Below are positions 35,913-45,286 of a stretch of DNA of 64,000 nucleotides, one piece after another. Numbering within the stretch: position 1 is the stretch's first letter; each line of letters starts with the position of its first letter. The DNA is from Geminicoccaceae bacterium (GTDB lineage: Bacteria > Pseudomonadota > Alphaproteobacteria > Geminicoccales > Geminicoccaceae). A program made the position numbers and the translations under genes. The DNA lies in NCBI GenBank assembly GCA_028285265.1, contig JANQPX010000001.1, positions 1 to 64,000 on the forward strand, read 5' to 3'. Under the pieces are notes generated by a model, which saw only the letters and a program-made list of their open reading frames with translations, ran no database searches and was not told where the DNA came from.

Positions 35913-38645
35913 CTAGCCAGTCCAACCAAGACCTGTCGCAATGCAGCTCATGGACATAATTAGCGGCACCGTCAAACGCTCCTTCTCGGGCGAATTGCCT
36001 GGTAACTGGCGAAAGCGTCGAAGTAGACTGATTTGGAGGCGATTGGTCCGATCAATGAGCTTCCGGGCGCGGTCATTGCGCCGGCGTAGAGCAGGAAATC
36101 GTTCCGCCAACTTATCACACTGCGTGACCAATCCAATCTGATCCTTTGTTTTTCCGTATTCATGGCGGACAAGCCCGAGGATGTTTTCGCGTGTTACCGG
36201 GTCCTCAACCAAATCAGCATAAGCCGCACCGATATCGAGGTCGGTTACGTAGAGAGATTTTTCAACCTCATCGATCACCAACCGAAACAATCGCGAGCTT
36301 TGATACATATGCCGCAGCAAAGAAAGCCCGCTTGCGCCACGGACGTTGTTAAACGATTGCAGTGCACTGCCAAGGCCATACCAACCCGTGATCAGATGGC
36401 GGTTTTGGCTCCAGGCAAAGACCCAGGGTATCGCGCGCAGATCGGAGAGGTCTTTCGCGCCGAAACGGCGTGCCGGCCGGGACCCAATCTTCAAAAGAGC
36501 AAGCTCCTCAACAGGACTTGCTGCTTGGAAGTAATCGATGAAGTCGGGGCGTTCGACGAGACTTGCATAAGCTGCCTGAGACATACCAGCAAGCGCATCC
36601 AGTGCCTCATCAACCTCGGGCGAGCTGAGGTTTTCATCAACGATCGGTGACTTCAGCGAGTGGGCAAGCACACTAGCGCTCAGGAGTTCGAGCTGATAGA
36701 GAGCCGTGCCGCGGTTCGCAAACTTCGACGACACAACTTCGCCCTGCTCAGTTAAGCGCATCTGCCCATTAATTGTCCCGGGCGGCTGCGCCGCGATCGC
36801 TCGCCCCGTTGGCGCGCCCCCCCTACTCACCGATCCGCCTCGGCCATGAAAGAAACGGATTTGGATACCTAGCTCCTCCGCCGTCAACGCTAGCTTCTCT
36901 TGTGCTTTCGCGAGTTCCCACGTCGATGCGAGAAAACCACCGTCCTTGTTACTGTCGGAGTAACCGAGCATGACTTCGAGAACATTGTTCTGATGACGAA
37001 TGGATCGCCGGGCGACTGGCGTTGCGAGGAGAGATTTGAGAATGGCTGGAGCTCGTCGTAAGTCGTCGATGGTCTCAAACAGTGGCACCACATTTAAGGC
37101 AATCGGACCACTGCCATCATGCCCGGGATGAAGTCCGACATATTTACCGAGGAGATAAACAGCGAGGATGTCGTCCGCCGATCCAGTCATACTCAGTATG
37201 AAGGCCCCGAGGGCTTTGGGGTCTGGCGACTGCTGAATCTCGGCAAAGAGCGACAGGAGTTCGATTGTTTCGCATGTCGCTTCAGAAAGGCCAGATACTG
37301 GCAGCGAAACCTGATGTTGGGCGTGCAACTCCGATCGAAGCCGCTCACACCAAGCTTTACTGCCGAGGTTTGCTACGCCAGCAGTGCTTGTCGCCCAGAT
37401 CTCCTGAAGAGCCGCATTAATCACGGTCGAGTTCTGGCGGATGTCGAGGGCCACGGTCCGAAAGCCAAATGTTTCGACCTCGAAACGAAGCGGACGCAAT
37501 CGAGAGATGGCCAAGGAGGGCGCATTGATGTCGATTAGGGCGGTTTCCGCCGCCTTAAGATCGTCTATCAGACTGGAAGGCCGGCTATATGGTAGGCCTG
37601 CTATCGCGTCTGAATCGCACGCATTCGTCGCCCGAAGGCGCCGATCGATGGCACAAAAATATTGCCGAAAGAGCTCAGCCGGATTGCGTAACGCCAGCGC
37701 TTCACCTTTACCTGACTTTGCAAGGGCTTCTTCAACCCGTTGACAAAACGCTGCTGGCAACTCGATGACATTCGAACTGATGCTGAGACCGATCGTGAGG
37801 TCGTTCAGCCGTTTACGATAATGTTCGATCGCCGTGGCCCGATGGGCGATGAGTGCTTCCCGTGTCACGTCCACGGTAACATTTGGATTACCGTCACGAT
37901 CACCCCCAATCCATGATGAAAAGGACACGAAGGGTTCCACGTCAATCAGGCTTTCGGGATAGTGACGCTCCAAAGCATCGCTAAGGCTTCGATAGAGTTC
38001 AGAGGCTGAATCGAACAAGCTGTCCCGAAAGAAATGCAGACCCCAGGCGACTTCTTGCTCAACCAATGGCCTCTCGAGGCGAATTTCGCCGGTCATCCAA
38101 AGAAGATCAATCTCATCGTGAAGCTCGCGTTCGACATCCGCTCGCTCTTTGGGCGTCAAGCGATGATTCTCAAGATCGAGCAGTCTTCGATAGATGCGAC
38201 GGTGGATTTCGAGGACAGTCACACGTTTCGCTTCAGTCGGATGAGCTGTTAGCGTGGGGCCGACATTGAAACGACGAAGGACATCTTTGATGACGTGCTC
38301 ACTGATGCCTTCGGCAGCAAAATCACCAATGATGCGGGAAAACGAACCCTCGATACTGTCTGGACCAGCAGTACGCTCTAGTTGTCGCCTAGTCCGGATT
38401 ACGGCTTGCTCTTCGGCAATGCGCAATAGGTGAAACCAGATACTGGTAGCCTGTAGGCCATCGATCTGGGAAGCAATCGGCAGATGATCGAGATCGGCTC
38501 CACTATCAAGAAGGATGGAACCAAGATCCGTGCGTCGTCGGACGACCGCGGTGTAGTCCCCTTCCAAGAGATCGATCACACTTTCGGATTCGCTGAAGTG
38601 GCTTTCTCGAGCCTCGCTCGCTTCGCCCGACGGCAGATCGCTCAT
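35913..38645 (-). CDS. ppc: Phosphoenolpyruvate carboxylase
   Basis: A 910-residue enzyme that carboxylates PEP with bicarbonate to give oxaloacetate. Catalytic motifs are the His in TLTAHPTEAKRV (about residue 137), the SWIGGDRDGNPNVT loop, the Lys in GYSDSNKDGG and the mobile loop FHGRGGSVSRGG. The C-terminus ends GWTG, whereas many plant and enteric enzymes end in QNTG. In this cluster it supplies oxaloacetate and then malate for malate thiokinase, as in the serine cycle. It is preceded by the dehydrogenase-like gene (36-base gap) and the mtk genes on the same strand. Confidence 0.97.
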   Translation of the reverse strand: MSDLPSGEASEARESHFSESESVIDLLEGDYTAVVRRRTDLGSILLDSGADLDHLPIASQIDGLQATSIWFHLLRIAEEQAVIRTRRQLERTAGPDSIEGSFSRIIGDFAAEGISEHVIKDVLRRFNVGPTLTAHPTEAKRVTVLEIHRRIYRRLLDLENHRLTPKERADVERELHDEIDLLWMTGEIRLERPLVEQEVAWGLHFFRDSLFDSASELYRSLSDALERHYPESLIDVEPFVSFSSWIGGDRDGNPNVTVDVTREALIAHRATAIEHYRKRLNDLTIGLSISSNVIELPAAFCQRVEEALAKSGKGEALALRNPAELFRQYFCAIDRRLRATNACDSDAIAGLPYSRPSSLIDDLKAAETALIDINAPSLAISRLRPLRFEVETFGFRTVALDIRQNSTVINAALQEIWATSTAGVANLGSKAWCERLRSELHAQHQVSLPVSGLSEATCETIELLSLFAEIQQSPDPKALGAFILSMTGSADDILAVYLLGKYVGLHPGHDGSGPIALNVVPLFETIDDLRRAPAILKSLLATPVARRSIRHQNNVLEVMLGYSDSNKDGGFLASTWELAKAQEKLALTAEELGIQIRFFHGRGGSVSRGGAPTGRAIAAQPPGTINGQMRLTEQGEVVSSKFANRGTALYQLELLSASVLAHSLKSPIVDENLSSPEVDEALDALAGMSQAAYASLVERPDFIDYFQAASPVEELALLKIGSRPARRFGAKDLSDLRAIPWVFAWSQNRHLITGWYGLGSALQSFNNVRGASGLSLLRHMYQSSRLFRLVIDEVEKSLYVTDLDIGAAYADLVEDPVTRENILGLVRHEYGKTKDQIGLVTQCDKLAERFPALRRRNDRARKLIDRTNRLQISLLRRFRQLPGNSPEKERLTVPLIMSMSCIATGLGWTG

Positions 38646-38681
38646 CACGCACTCCAAACAGTCGATCTTTTGCTCAGGAGG

Positions 38682-39326
38682 CTAAGCGCGTCGACAAGCC
38701 GCCATGGAGAAGTCGACGACATTGTCCGGCATCGACACGGCCGGGTGACGAACCTCACTTATCGCCTTCTCGACTGGATGGCCCAGGATGGTCGCCTTAT
38801 CACTGGCCTCAAAGTCTCGTAGCCTCGAGAGTGTGCGTGTCGGGGCAGAAAGGCCAACACCGCCAATCGTCTCGAACCACAATGCATGAACGACGGCTGT
38901 CTCATCCATGAGTTCGCCATGAGATCCGTTGATTAAGAGGGCATCGCATTCCATTTGGTTGAGGCGTTCGGCGGTTATGGTCCGTGCGCGGTCGCCGGGG
39001 TGTCCATGCAGCGAAACGACATCCGAGGTGCGTAACACGTGGTCGATCGAAGGCGTCCACTCCGCACCAACCTTCGCAGCGATCGGCCGATCAACAACAG
39101 TTTCAGTATGGATCATCACCCGCATCCCAAAGCCCATGGAAGCGCGTCGAGCGACCGACTGACCGACCGAGTCCAAGCCCACAAGGCCCAAACACTTGCC
39201 AGCAAGGCTCCAGCTTGTGCCAGCGTCCCCGCCCTCGCCCACCTGGCGCGCTAGCAACAGCATGAGGGTCATTACTGTATCAGCGGCTTCTTGAGGATAC
39301 ATGTCGGCTGCGAGTGTCATCTGCAT
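38682..39326 (-). CDS. Degenerate D-2-hydroxyacid dehydrogenase-like Rossmann protein
   Basis: A 214-residue protein homologous to the NAD-binding half of hydroxypyruvate/D-glycerate dehydrogenases, which are normally about 310-320 residues. It lacks roughly the first 90-100 residues. The Rossmann motif reads CLGLVGLDSVGQSVARRA, with Asp at the second Gly of Gly-x-Gly-x-x-Gly. The catalytic Arg segment, normally NTARGG, is NGSHGE, so the Arg is lost. The catalytic Glu is also not apparent, although a His in ATILGHPVEK may align with the catalytic one. It is placed exactly where a serine-cycle hydroxypyruvate reductase would fit, between mtkB and ppc. The start near 39326 follows GAGGAAAGAG and overlaps the end of the mtkB region. 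It is probably non-catalytic: a decaying hprA or a recruited NAD(P)-binding partner. Confidence 0.75.
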   Translation of the reverse strand: MQMTLAADMYPQEAADTVMTLMLLLARQVGEGGDAGTSWSLAGKCLGLVGLDSVGQSVARRASMGFGMRVMIHTETVVDRPIAAKVGAEWTPSIDHVLRTSDVVSLHGHPGDRARTITAERLNQMECDALLINGSHGELMDETAVVHALWFETIGGVGLSAPTRTLSRLRDFEASDKATILGHPVEKAISEVRHPAVSMPDNVVDFSMAACRRA

Positions 39327-39334
39327 CTCTTTCC

Positions 39335-40225
39335 TCAAGCCGCTTTTGACAATGTTTCGGCAACCGTCTGGCCAATTTCAGCCGGTGTTGGCGCAATTTT
39401 GGCGCCAACTTCCCGCAAAATTTCAACCTTCTCACTGGCACTTTCACCAAAGGCCGAAATAATCGCTCCCGCATGGCCCATTCGCTTGCCCTTGGGCGCA
39501 CTTAACCCTGCAACGTAGGCAATCACTGGCTTCTTCATATGGTCGCGAATAAAATCTGCAGCGGCCGCCTCTTGGGGACCGCCGATCTCGCCAATCATCA
39601 CCACTGCGTCAGTCTTCTCGTCTTCCTCGAACAAAGCGAGGATGTCCTTAAATGAGCTTCCGTTGATCGGATCACCACCAATACCGACACTCGTCGAAAC
39701 ACCAATGCCAAGCTCTTGCATCTGAGCAGCGGCTTCATAACCAAGTGTACCGGATCGACCGACAATGCCGATCCTCCCAGGCATGTAAATGTGACCCGGC
39801 ATGATCCCGAGGAGCGCTTCACCTGGTGTAATGATGCCGGCGCAGTTGGGGCCAATGAGACGCATGCGCCGCTCGCGCGGATAGCGCCACATATAGCGCT
39901 TCACCGCCATCATGTCCTGAGCGGGGATGCCGTCGGTAATCGCGACGCAAAACGCTATGCCGCTATCAGCTGCTTCCATGATCGAGTCCGCAGCGAAAGG
40001 CGGTGGTACCAAGACAATGCTCGCACTGGCATGCGTCGCATCGACAGCTTCCTTCATCGTGTCAAAGACCGGCCGGTCGTGTACGCTGGTGCCGCCCTTA
40101 CCAGGCACGACACCGCCGACAATGTTGGTGCCGTATTCGATCATTTCCTTTGTGTGAAAGGCGCCAATCCTTCCGGAGATACCTTGCACCAGAACAGGTG
40201 TTGTTTTGTCCAATAGAACACTCAT
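39335..40225 (-). CDS. mtkB: Malate-CoA ligase (malate thiokinase) alpha subunit
   Basis: A 296-residue homologue of succinyl-CoA synthetase alpha. The CoA-binding Rossmann domain contains [20 protein letters not shown]. The active-site phosphohistidine is in GHAGAII near the C-terminus, and the phosphate-contacting loop [12 protein letters not shown] is present. Sequence alone does not separate it from sucD, but the operon with ppc and mcl points to malate as substrate: malate + CoA + ATP to malyl-CoA. It overlaps the mtkA stop by four bases (ATGA), indicating coupled synthesis of the two subunits. Confidence 0.9.
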   Translation of the reverse strand: MSVLLDKTTPVLVQGISGRIGAFHTKEMIEYGTNIVGGVVPGKGGTSVHDRPVFDTMKEAVDATHASASIVLVPPPFAADSIMEAADSGIAFCVAITDGIPAQDMMAVKRYMWRYPRERRMRLIGPNCAGIITPGEALLGIMPGHIYMPGRIGIVGRSGTLGYEAAAQMQELGIGVSTSVGIGGDPINGSSFKDILALFEEDEKTDAVVMIGEIGGPQEAAAADFIRDHMKKPVIAYVAGLSAPKGKRMGHAGAIISAFGESASEKVEILREVGAKIAPTPAEIGQTVAETLSKAA

Positions 40226-41421
40226 GCCGACACCTCCAGACCAACGTCTTGCTCTTGGCTCTTCTGCCAGGCACCCACCGCACGCCCCGCAGCTTCAGAC
40301 AAACTGGCCGCGCGAATGATCGGCAAACCACTCTTCGCAAGGATCTTTCGGCCGGCTTCGACATGGGTTCCCGCGAGGCGGACGATCACTGGGACATCGA
40401 TGGGATTGGCCTCGAGCGCCTGCACGATTCCCTCCGCGACCCAGTCGCAGCGGTTAATGCCGGCGAAGATGTTGACCAAGATCGCTTGCACCTTGTCGTC
40501 GGATCGAACAAGGCGAAATGCTTTGGCGACTCGTTCAGGGCTGGCACCGCCACCGATATCGAGAAAATTGGCGGGATTACCACCTGCGAGACGGATCATA
40601 TCCATGGTTGCCATGGCGAGGCCTGCGCCATTGACGATGCAGCCGATCTCGCCGTCCAGACCAACGTAGGACAGACCACGATCCATAGCGTTCGATTCGC
40701 GCGGATCCTCTTGGGATTTGTCCCGCAGTTCGGCAATGTCAGGTCGTCGAAAGAGCGCGTTGTCGTCAAATGACATCTTCGCATCTAGCGCCAAAATCGC
40801 GCCGTCAGTCGTCACCACTAATGGATTGATTTCAACCATAGTGGCATCGAGATCGCGAAACGCACGATAGCACCCCTTGATATTCGTGACGGCTTCCTGG
40901 ACATGGGCAGCATCAATGCCGAGGCTAAAGGCGATTTCACGTGCTTGAAAGTCGCGCATACCGACTGCCGGCTCGATCGTCGTGCGGATGATGGATTCAG
41001 GCTTGGTCTGGGCTATCTCCTCGATATCCATACCGCCTTCAGCCGAAGCGACCACCATGATGCGCTCACTGGACCGGTCTAAGACAAAACCGAGATAAAG
41101 CTCGCGATCGATCGAGGTCGCGCCCTCGACATAAACTCGATAGACGATCTTGCCATCAGGCCCTGTTTGATGCGTCACCAAGCGTCGGCCGAACAGATCA
41201 TTGGCTGCATCAAACACATCATGCTCATTCGCACAAATCTTCACACCTCCCGCCTTGCCGCGGCCGCCGGTGTGTACTTGCGCCTTAACGACCCATTTTC
41301 CGCCGCCAATTTCGCGGGCCCGATAAGCCGCTTGTTCCGGACTGTAGGCGAGACCGCCTACAGGCGTTTGAACACCGAATCCAGAAAGGATTTCCTTCGC
41401 TTGATATTCGTGGATATCCAT
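40222..41421 (-). CDS. mtkA: Malate-CoA ligase (malate thiokinase) beta subunit
   Basis: A 399-residue ATP-grasp subunit homologous to succinyl-CoA synthetase beta. The N-terminal [12 protein letters not shown] and [16 protein letters not shown] are the ATP-grasp signature. The metal-site region has [10 protein letters not shown], and the C-terminal CoA-ligase domain contains [13 protein letters not shown] and [17 protein letters not shown]. The Arg-rich INRCD segment differs from typical succinate enzymes and resembles malate thiokinase as I recall it. It is the first gene of the minus-strand operon mtkA-mtkB-dehydrogenase-like-ppc, divergent from the LuxR-type regulator. Confidence 0.9.
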   Translation of the reverse strand: MDIHEYQAKEILSGFGVQTPVGGLAYSPEQAAYRAREIGGGKWVVKAQVHTGGRGKAGGVKICANEHDVFDAANDLFGRRLVTHQTGPDGKIVYRVYVEGATSIDRELYLGFVLDRSSERIMVVASAEGGMDIEEIAQTKPESIIRTTIEPAVGMRDFQAREIAFSLGIDAAHVQEAVTNIKGCYRAFRDLDATMVEINPLVVTTDGAILALDAKMSFDDNALFRRPDIAELRDKSQEDPRESNAMDRGLSYVGLDGEIGCIVNGAGLAMATMDMIRLAGGNPANFLDIGGGASPERVAKAFRLVRSDDKVQAILVNIFAGINRCDWVAEGIVQALEANPIDVPVIVRLAGTHVEAGRKILAKSGLPIIRAASLSEAAGRAVGAWQKSQEQDVGLEVSA

Positions 41422-41577
41422 TGATGTGCCTCCCGTCCGTGATGCTGCCGACGTTGATTTCTCGGCATGAGCTCCGCTAAGCCGCGAACAAGCCCATCAA
41501 CGATTGGTGGATTGATTGGAGCGCGTTTACAGCGACGCAACAACACCCAAACTACTACTTTCGAGCTATCTTATAGG

Positions 41578-41591
41578 TGGGTAATTTCCCA
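41578..41591. promoter_or_regulatory. Dyad in the mtkA/regulator divergent promoter region
   Basis: TGGGTAATTTCCCA is a 14-base near-palindrome (one mismatched pair) in the 246-base gap between mtkA and the LuxR-type gene. A repeated TTTCAG motif lies just to the right. It is a candidate operator for the adjacent regulator; this is inference only. Confidence 0.35.
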
Positions 41592-41667
41592 TCCTTTCAG
41601 ATGGTTTCAGCCATGTATTTTGAGCTATGCTGTCTTACAGGGTAGGAAATGATACGTTTGTGGTGCC

Positions 41668-42321
41668 ATGATCGATTCTCAACAATCTGGCGTGGGCATC
41701 GAGGTAGGTTTGGCCAACGCCAACCCATTGATGCTCGGAGCACTCTCAGAGTTTTTCGATGAGGATTCGCGGTTTAGCCTGGTGTTCACCACAAGCACCG
41801 CTGAGGGCTTTCTCGAAGTAGCGAAGACCACTGAGATCTCAGTGGGAGTGATCGATTGGAGCCTTCCATCACTCGGCGGTCGGCGATTAATTGAGATCAT
41901 GCGTGCAAGAGAACTACCGACAAAGCTCATTGTCTATGCAGACGGAGACCAAAGCGATGTACCGCGAGCGGCGATGTCGGCTGGCGCTGCGGGCTTCTGT
42001 GCTCGCAGTGAACCACCCGAACGCCTTTTGAACATTGTTACCGAGGTTGCCAACGGCCAAATGGTCTTCCCATTTTTGGATGTGCGGGAACTAAGCCGCG
42101 ATCCGCTCGAAGCCTTGACCGGGCGCGAACGATTGTTGCTCCAACGCCTGGCCACCGGACTTAGCAATAAAGACCTCGCTAAAGATCTCGACATCTCCAT
42201 CAACACGATCAAGTTTCATCTTCGCAATCTCTATGAAAAGCTCGACGTCACAAGCCGAACACAAGCTATCGCGTTGTACTTTTCGCAAAACCGCAATCAT
42301 CACACCAATGAATTTGAATAA
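41668..42321 (+). CDS. NarL/FixJ-type LuxR-family regulator with atypical receiver
   Basis: A 217-residue two-domain regulator. The receiver (about 10-130) keeps an Asp at the acceptor position (VGVIDWSLPSLGG). The conserved Lys of the GYLLK-type segment is replaced (AGFCARSE), and the acidic pocket at the N-terminus reads LANANPLML, without the usual Asp-Asp pair. The C-terminal LuxR HTH is clear (LTGRERLLLQRLATGLSNKD and NTIKFHLRNLYEKLDV). Lying between divergent mtkA and co-directional mcl, it is the obvious candidate regulator of both. Phosphorylation-independent or ligand control is likely, given the incomplete receiver pocket. Confidence 0.88.
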   Translation: MIDSQQSGVGIEVGLANANPLMLGALSEFFDEDSRFSLVFTTSTAEGFLEVAKTTEISVGVIDWSLPSLGGRRLIEIMRARELPTKLIVYADGDQSDVPRAAMSAGAAGFCARSEPPERLLNIVTEVANGQMVFPFLDVRELSRDPLEALTGRERLLLQRLATGLSNKDLAKDLDISINTIKFHLRNLYEKLDVTSRTQAIALYFSQNRNHHTNEFE

Positions 42322-42324
42322 TTA

Positions 42325-42386
42325 TTGAATGTTTGTTTGATCTTTTTGGACTTTTATTTATTTCTTTCAGAAGAAATTACATTCAA
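42325..42386. promoter_or_regulatory. AT-rich leader with inverted repeats before mcl
   Basis: The 116-base gap before mcl is strikingly AT-rich. It contains an 8-bp inverted repeat, TTGAATGT (42325-42332) and ACATTCAA (42379-42386). Inside this is a small hairpin, TTTCTT-TCAG-AAGAAA (42361-42376). These could end the regulator transcript or form the mcl promoter/operator. The mcl ribosome-binding site AAAGGAGG follows at about 42423. Confidence 0.4.
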
Positions 42387-42437
42387 ATATTTATTTGTAG
42401 CAATAAACACGTGACATGAAGCAAAGGAGGATCTTAG

Positions 42438-43427
42438 ATGAGCTTTCACACCATCGAAGCTGCGCCAGCACGAATCAATCGAAGCGAACTCGCCGTGCCG
42501 GGGAGCCAGCCCCAGCTCTTTGAAAAGGCCTCGCGTTCATCTGCCGATGTCATTTTTTTGGACCTTGAAGACGCCGTGGCGCCAGATGACAAGGAGCAGG
42601 CACGAAAAAATGTCATCGAGGCCCTGAACGATCTCGATTGGGGTCAAAAGTCGATGTCCGTGCGCATCAATGGTCTTGATACTCACTACATGTACCGTGA
42701 TGTCGTCGACGTCGTCGAACAGGCGGGCAACCGACTGGACCTGATGATGATCCCGAAGGTCGGCACGGCAGCCGATGTCTACGCGCTCGACATGCTTGTC
42801 ACCCAGATCGAAGTTGCCAAAGCCTACAAGACGCGCATCGGCTTCGAACATATTATCGAAACAGCACTCGGCATGCAGAACGTCGCAGAAATTGCTGCTG
42901 CCTCGAAACGAAACGAGTCCCTCCATTTTGGAGTGGCCGACTACGCCGCTTCAACTCGGGCTCGCACAACCAATATTGGCGGTGCCAATCCAGACTACTC
43001 GGTTCTCACTGACTCCGACCCTGACAATGGCGATCGCACGATCCATTGGGGGGATATGTGGCATTACCCGCTCGCGCGGATGGTGGTAGCCGCACGTTCC
43101 AATGGCCTTCGGCCGGTCGACGGGCCGTTCGGTGATTTTTCGGATCCTGACGGCTATCGCGCCGCTGCCAAGCGTGCCGCAGTTTTAGGTTGCGAAGGCA
43201 AGTGGGCTATCCACCCAAGCCAGATCGATCTTGCCAATGACGTGATGAGCCCAAGCCCTGAAGATGTTGAGCGCGCAAGACGAATTCTGATGGCCATGGA
43301 GGATGCTGCTAATGCTGGGAAAGGCGCAGTTTCGCTGGATGGCCGGCTGATCGATTATGCATCGATCCGTCAAGCCGAGGTGCTGGTTCAAAAGGCCGAT
43401 CAGATTGCGATGCTCGAAGCAGGATAA
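42438..43427 (+). CDS. mcl: L-malyl-CoA / beta-methylmalyl-CoA lyase
   Basis: A 329-residue CitE-like enzyme that cleaves malyl-CoA to acetyl-CoA and glyoxylate. It is used in the serine cycle and in the ethylmalonyl-CoA pathway. Motifs are ADVIFLDLEDAVAPDDKEQA near the N-terminus, SVRINGLDTHYMYRD and the metal-binding Glu in GFEHIIETALGM. The metal-binding Asp in LHFGVADYAAS and the C-terminal KWAIHPSQIDLAN are also present. Length matches malyl-CoA lyases. A very strong AAAGGAGG ribosome-binding site precedes ATG 42438. With mtkAB and ppc it completes the C4-to-C2 arm of the cycle. Confidence 0.95.
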   Translation: MSFHTIEAAPARINRSELAVPGSQPQLFEKASRSSADVIFLDLEDAVAPDDKEQARKNVIEALNDLDWGQKSMSVRINGLDTHYMYRDVVDVVEQAGNRLDLMMIPKVGTAADVYALDMLVTQIEVAKAYKTRIGFEHIIETALGMQNVAEIAAASKRNESLHFGVADYAASTRARTTNIGGANPDYSVLTDSDPDNGDRTIHWGDMWHYPLARMVVAARSNGLRPVDGPFGDFSDPDGYRAAAKRAAVLGCEGKWAIHPSQIDLANDVMSPSPEDVERARRILMAMEDAANAGKGAVSLDGRLIDYASIRQAEVLVQKADQIAMLEAG

Positions 43428-43477
43428 AGAGGCCTTTCCCAGCCGCGTCGGCATGCCTTGTTCACACAACTACGTGC

Positions 43478-44497
43478 ATGTCGAACCGAGATCCGCTATC
43501 GGTTGATGACTTGACACTGCGCCGCGAGGTGATGGCGGCCTTTTCAAGTCGTCAACGATTAGAGCGGCACGGTTCGATGGGGTCGGCGATGACACAATTG
43601 ACGGCCTCTGGTAGCCGCGTGGGTGCTGGCATTGCCTGCGCACTGACTGGCCTGTTCGGCATGTCTGTCATGGATGCCTGCGCCAAGTTTCTCGGCGAAG
43701 GCTATGCCATCAGTCAGATCATTCTCTTCCGGAATGCTGTCGGTGCGCTGGTCGTGTTGCTCTTTGTGCTTGTCAGCGATCGAGGCTTGCGACGACTTCG
43801 CCCTCGTCGTTTCGGACTCCTGGCGATGCGCACAATTTTCAGCCTCGCGGCCGGTTTTTTATTCTTCACTGGCCTTCGCTATTTGCCCCTCGCCGATGCC
43901 TTCGCCATCGCGTTTACCGCCCCGCTCTTTATCACCGCGCTTTCTGTACCCCTTCTCAAAGAGCAGGTCGGGGCTCGACGCTGGGGCGCAGTTTTCATTG
44001 GCTTCATCGGCGTTCTCATTGTCATCCAGCCCGGTACGTCGAGCTTTCGCCTCGAGGCTTTGCTTCCTCTCGGCGCAGCCCTCTCTTATGCGCTTACAAT
44101 GCTCGTCAGTCGTCGGTTGACCTGGGAAATGTCCACGTCGGCGATCATGTTCTGGCCAAGTCTTGGAGCGACATTCGCAGCACTCTTGTTCATGCCACTC
44201 CAATGGCAGACACCATCACCGACCGACCTCGGCATTTTCCTCTTTATGGGGCTAATCGGAACGCTCGGCATGACCCTGATCATTCAAGGTTATCGTTTTG
44301 CGCCAGCGTCGGTCATTGCTCCCTTCGACTATTCAGCGCTGCTTTGGGCGATCATTCTAGGCTGGCTGATCTGGGGCGATTTGCCCGGACCCGAAACCTG
44401 GCTTGGCTCGTCTGTTCTGATTATGAGCGGCCTCTATATTCTCCACCGAGAAACGAGCCTTCGCAAGAAGCCCGAACTTCCAAAGGACAACGCGTGA
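43478..44497 (+). CDS. EamA-family drug/metabolite transporter
   Basis: A membrane transporter of up to 339 residues with about ten helices in two EamA repeats (about 50-185 and 195-325). Typical stretches are MDACAKFLGEGYAISQIILFRN in the first and FAPASVIAPFDYSALLWAIIL in the second repeat, the latter with the family's Pro-Phe-Asp-Tyr segment. Substrates of this family are exported metabolites or amino acids and cannot be predicted. A later start (ATG near 43577, MGSAMTQL) would remove a non-hydrophobic 33-residue leader and is plausible. It follows mcl on the same strand with a 50-base gap. Confidence 0.88.
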   Translation: MSNRDPLSVDDLTLRREVMAAFSSRQRLERHGSMGSAMTQLTASGSRVGAGIACALTGLFGMSVMDACAKFLGEGYAISQIILFRNAVGALVVLLFVLVSDRGLRRLRPRRFGLLAMRTIFSLAAGFLFFTGLRYLPLADAFAIAFTAPLFITALSVPLLKEQVGARRWGAVFIGFIGVLIVIQPGTSSFRLEALLPLGAALSYALTMLVSRRLTWEMSTSAIMFWPSLGATFAALLFMPLQWQTPSPTDLGIFLFMGLIGTLGMTLIIQGYRFAPASVIAPFDYSALLWAIILGWLIWGDLPGPETWLGSSVLIMSGLYILHRETSLRKKPELPKDNA

Positions 44498-44596
44498 CGA
44501 CACACATGCATGCCGTTCGGATCGACAATTGCAGAGGCCCTCTTGTAGGGTCAATGGACGTCATTGTCAGCCAGTTGCATAGCGGAGCCGCTCTTC

Positions 44597-45178
44597 ATGC
44601 CGACATTCGCCATCAGGAAAGTCCTACTTCAACTCGAAGAGATCCGTCATGATGGCGGCCCGGCGCCCGAATTGCCGAGACGCATCGGCGCCGTCCTTGC
44701 CTGTGTCGCCAACCCGTTCGCCGGACGCTATGAGCCCGACTTACAGCCAGCTATGGAGGACTTGAAGCCCCTAGGAAAGATGATGAGCGAGAGACTGATC
44801 GAGGCACTAGGCGGTGCCGCATTGATTGATGGCTATGGGAAAGGGGCAATTGTTGGCGAGTCAGGCGAGCTCGAGCATGGCGCGCTTTGGCATGTACCGG
44901 GCGGTTATGCTATGCGCGAATTGCTCGGACAATCAAATGCCATCGTGCCCTCCTGCATGAAGAGAGGCGGTGTAGGTGCCTCCCTTGATGTGCCACTCGG
45001 CCATATCAATGCTGCCTATGTTCGAAGCCATTTCGACGGCATCGAAGTCAGGTTGACCGATGGGCCCAAGGCTGATGAGATTGTCTTTGCACTAGCGATG
45101 TCCTGTGGTGGACGGGTCCACAGCCGGATGGGCGGTCTCGAAGTTTGGAATGTCAAAGGCGAAGACGGACTTCGCTGA
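44597..45178 (+). CDS. Amino acid synthesis family protein (AA_synth, DUF1185)
   Basis: A 193-residue protein of the AA_synth family, named for a proposed link to amino-acid synthesis but without a demonstrated reaction. Family features are the N-terminal IRKVLLQLEEIRHDGG, the central AVLACVANPFAGRYEPDL and GAALIDGYGKGAIVGESGELEHG, and the near-C-terminal DGPKADEIVFALAMSCGGR. ATG 44597 (MPTFAIRK) is preferred over the 44564 start, which overlaps sequence of no family character. It lies about 100 bases after the transporter gene. Confidence 0.85.
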   Translation: MPTFAIRKVLLQLEEIRHDGGPAPELPRRIGAVLACVANPFAGRYEPDLQPAMEDLKPLGKMMSERLIEALGGAALIDGYGKGAIVGESGELEHGALWHVPGGYAMRELLGQSNAIVPSCMKRGGVGASLDVPLGHINAAYVRSHFDGIEVRLTDGPKADEIVFALAMSCGGRVHSRMGGLEVWNVKGEDGLR

Positions 45179-45207
45179 ACGATGAACAGGCAGCTGTCCC
45201 GATTGAT

Positions 45208-45221
45208 TTGACGGAGATCAA
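45208..45221. promoter_or_regulatory. FNR/FixK box upstream of the 45287 gene
   Basis: TTGACGGAGATCAA fits TTGA-N6-TCAA perfectly. It ends 65 bases before ATG 45287, suitable for activation from -41.5 with a short leader. FixK encoded at 55733 is the obvious candidate binder. Confidence 0.65.
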
Positions 45222-45286
45222 GGCCGCCGCTCGCAAGTCCTGACATGGAAACAACATCAGCACTCTCGAACGGGTGGAGAGATTCC

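Noticed and set aside
39335..41421. Assignment of this pair as succinyl-CoA synthetase (sucCD)
   Set aside because: Sequence alone allows it, but the operon with ppc and mcl and the absence of TCA-cycle neighbours favour malate thiokinase.
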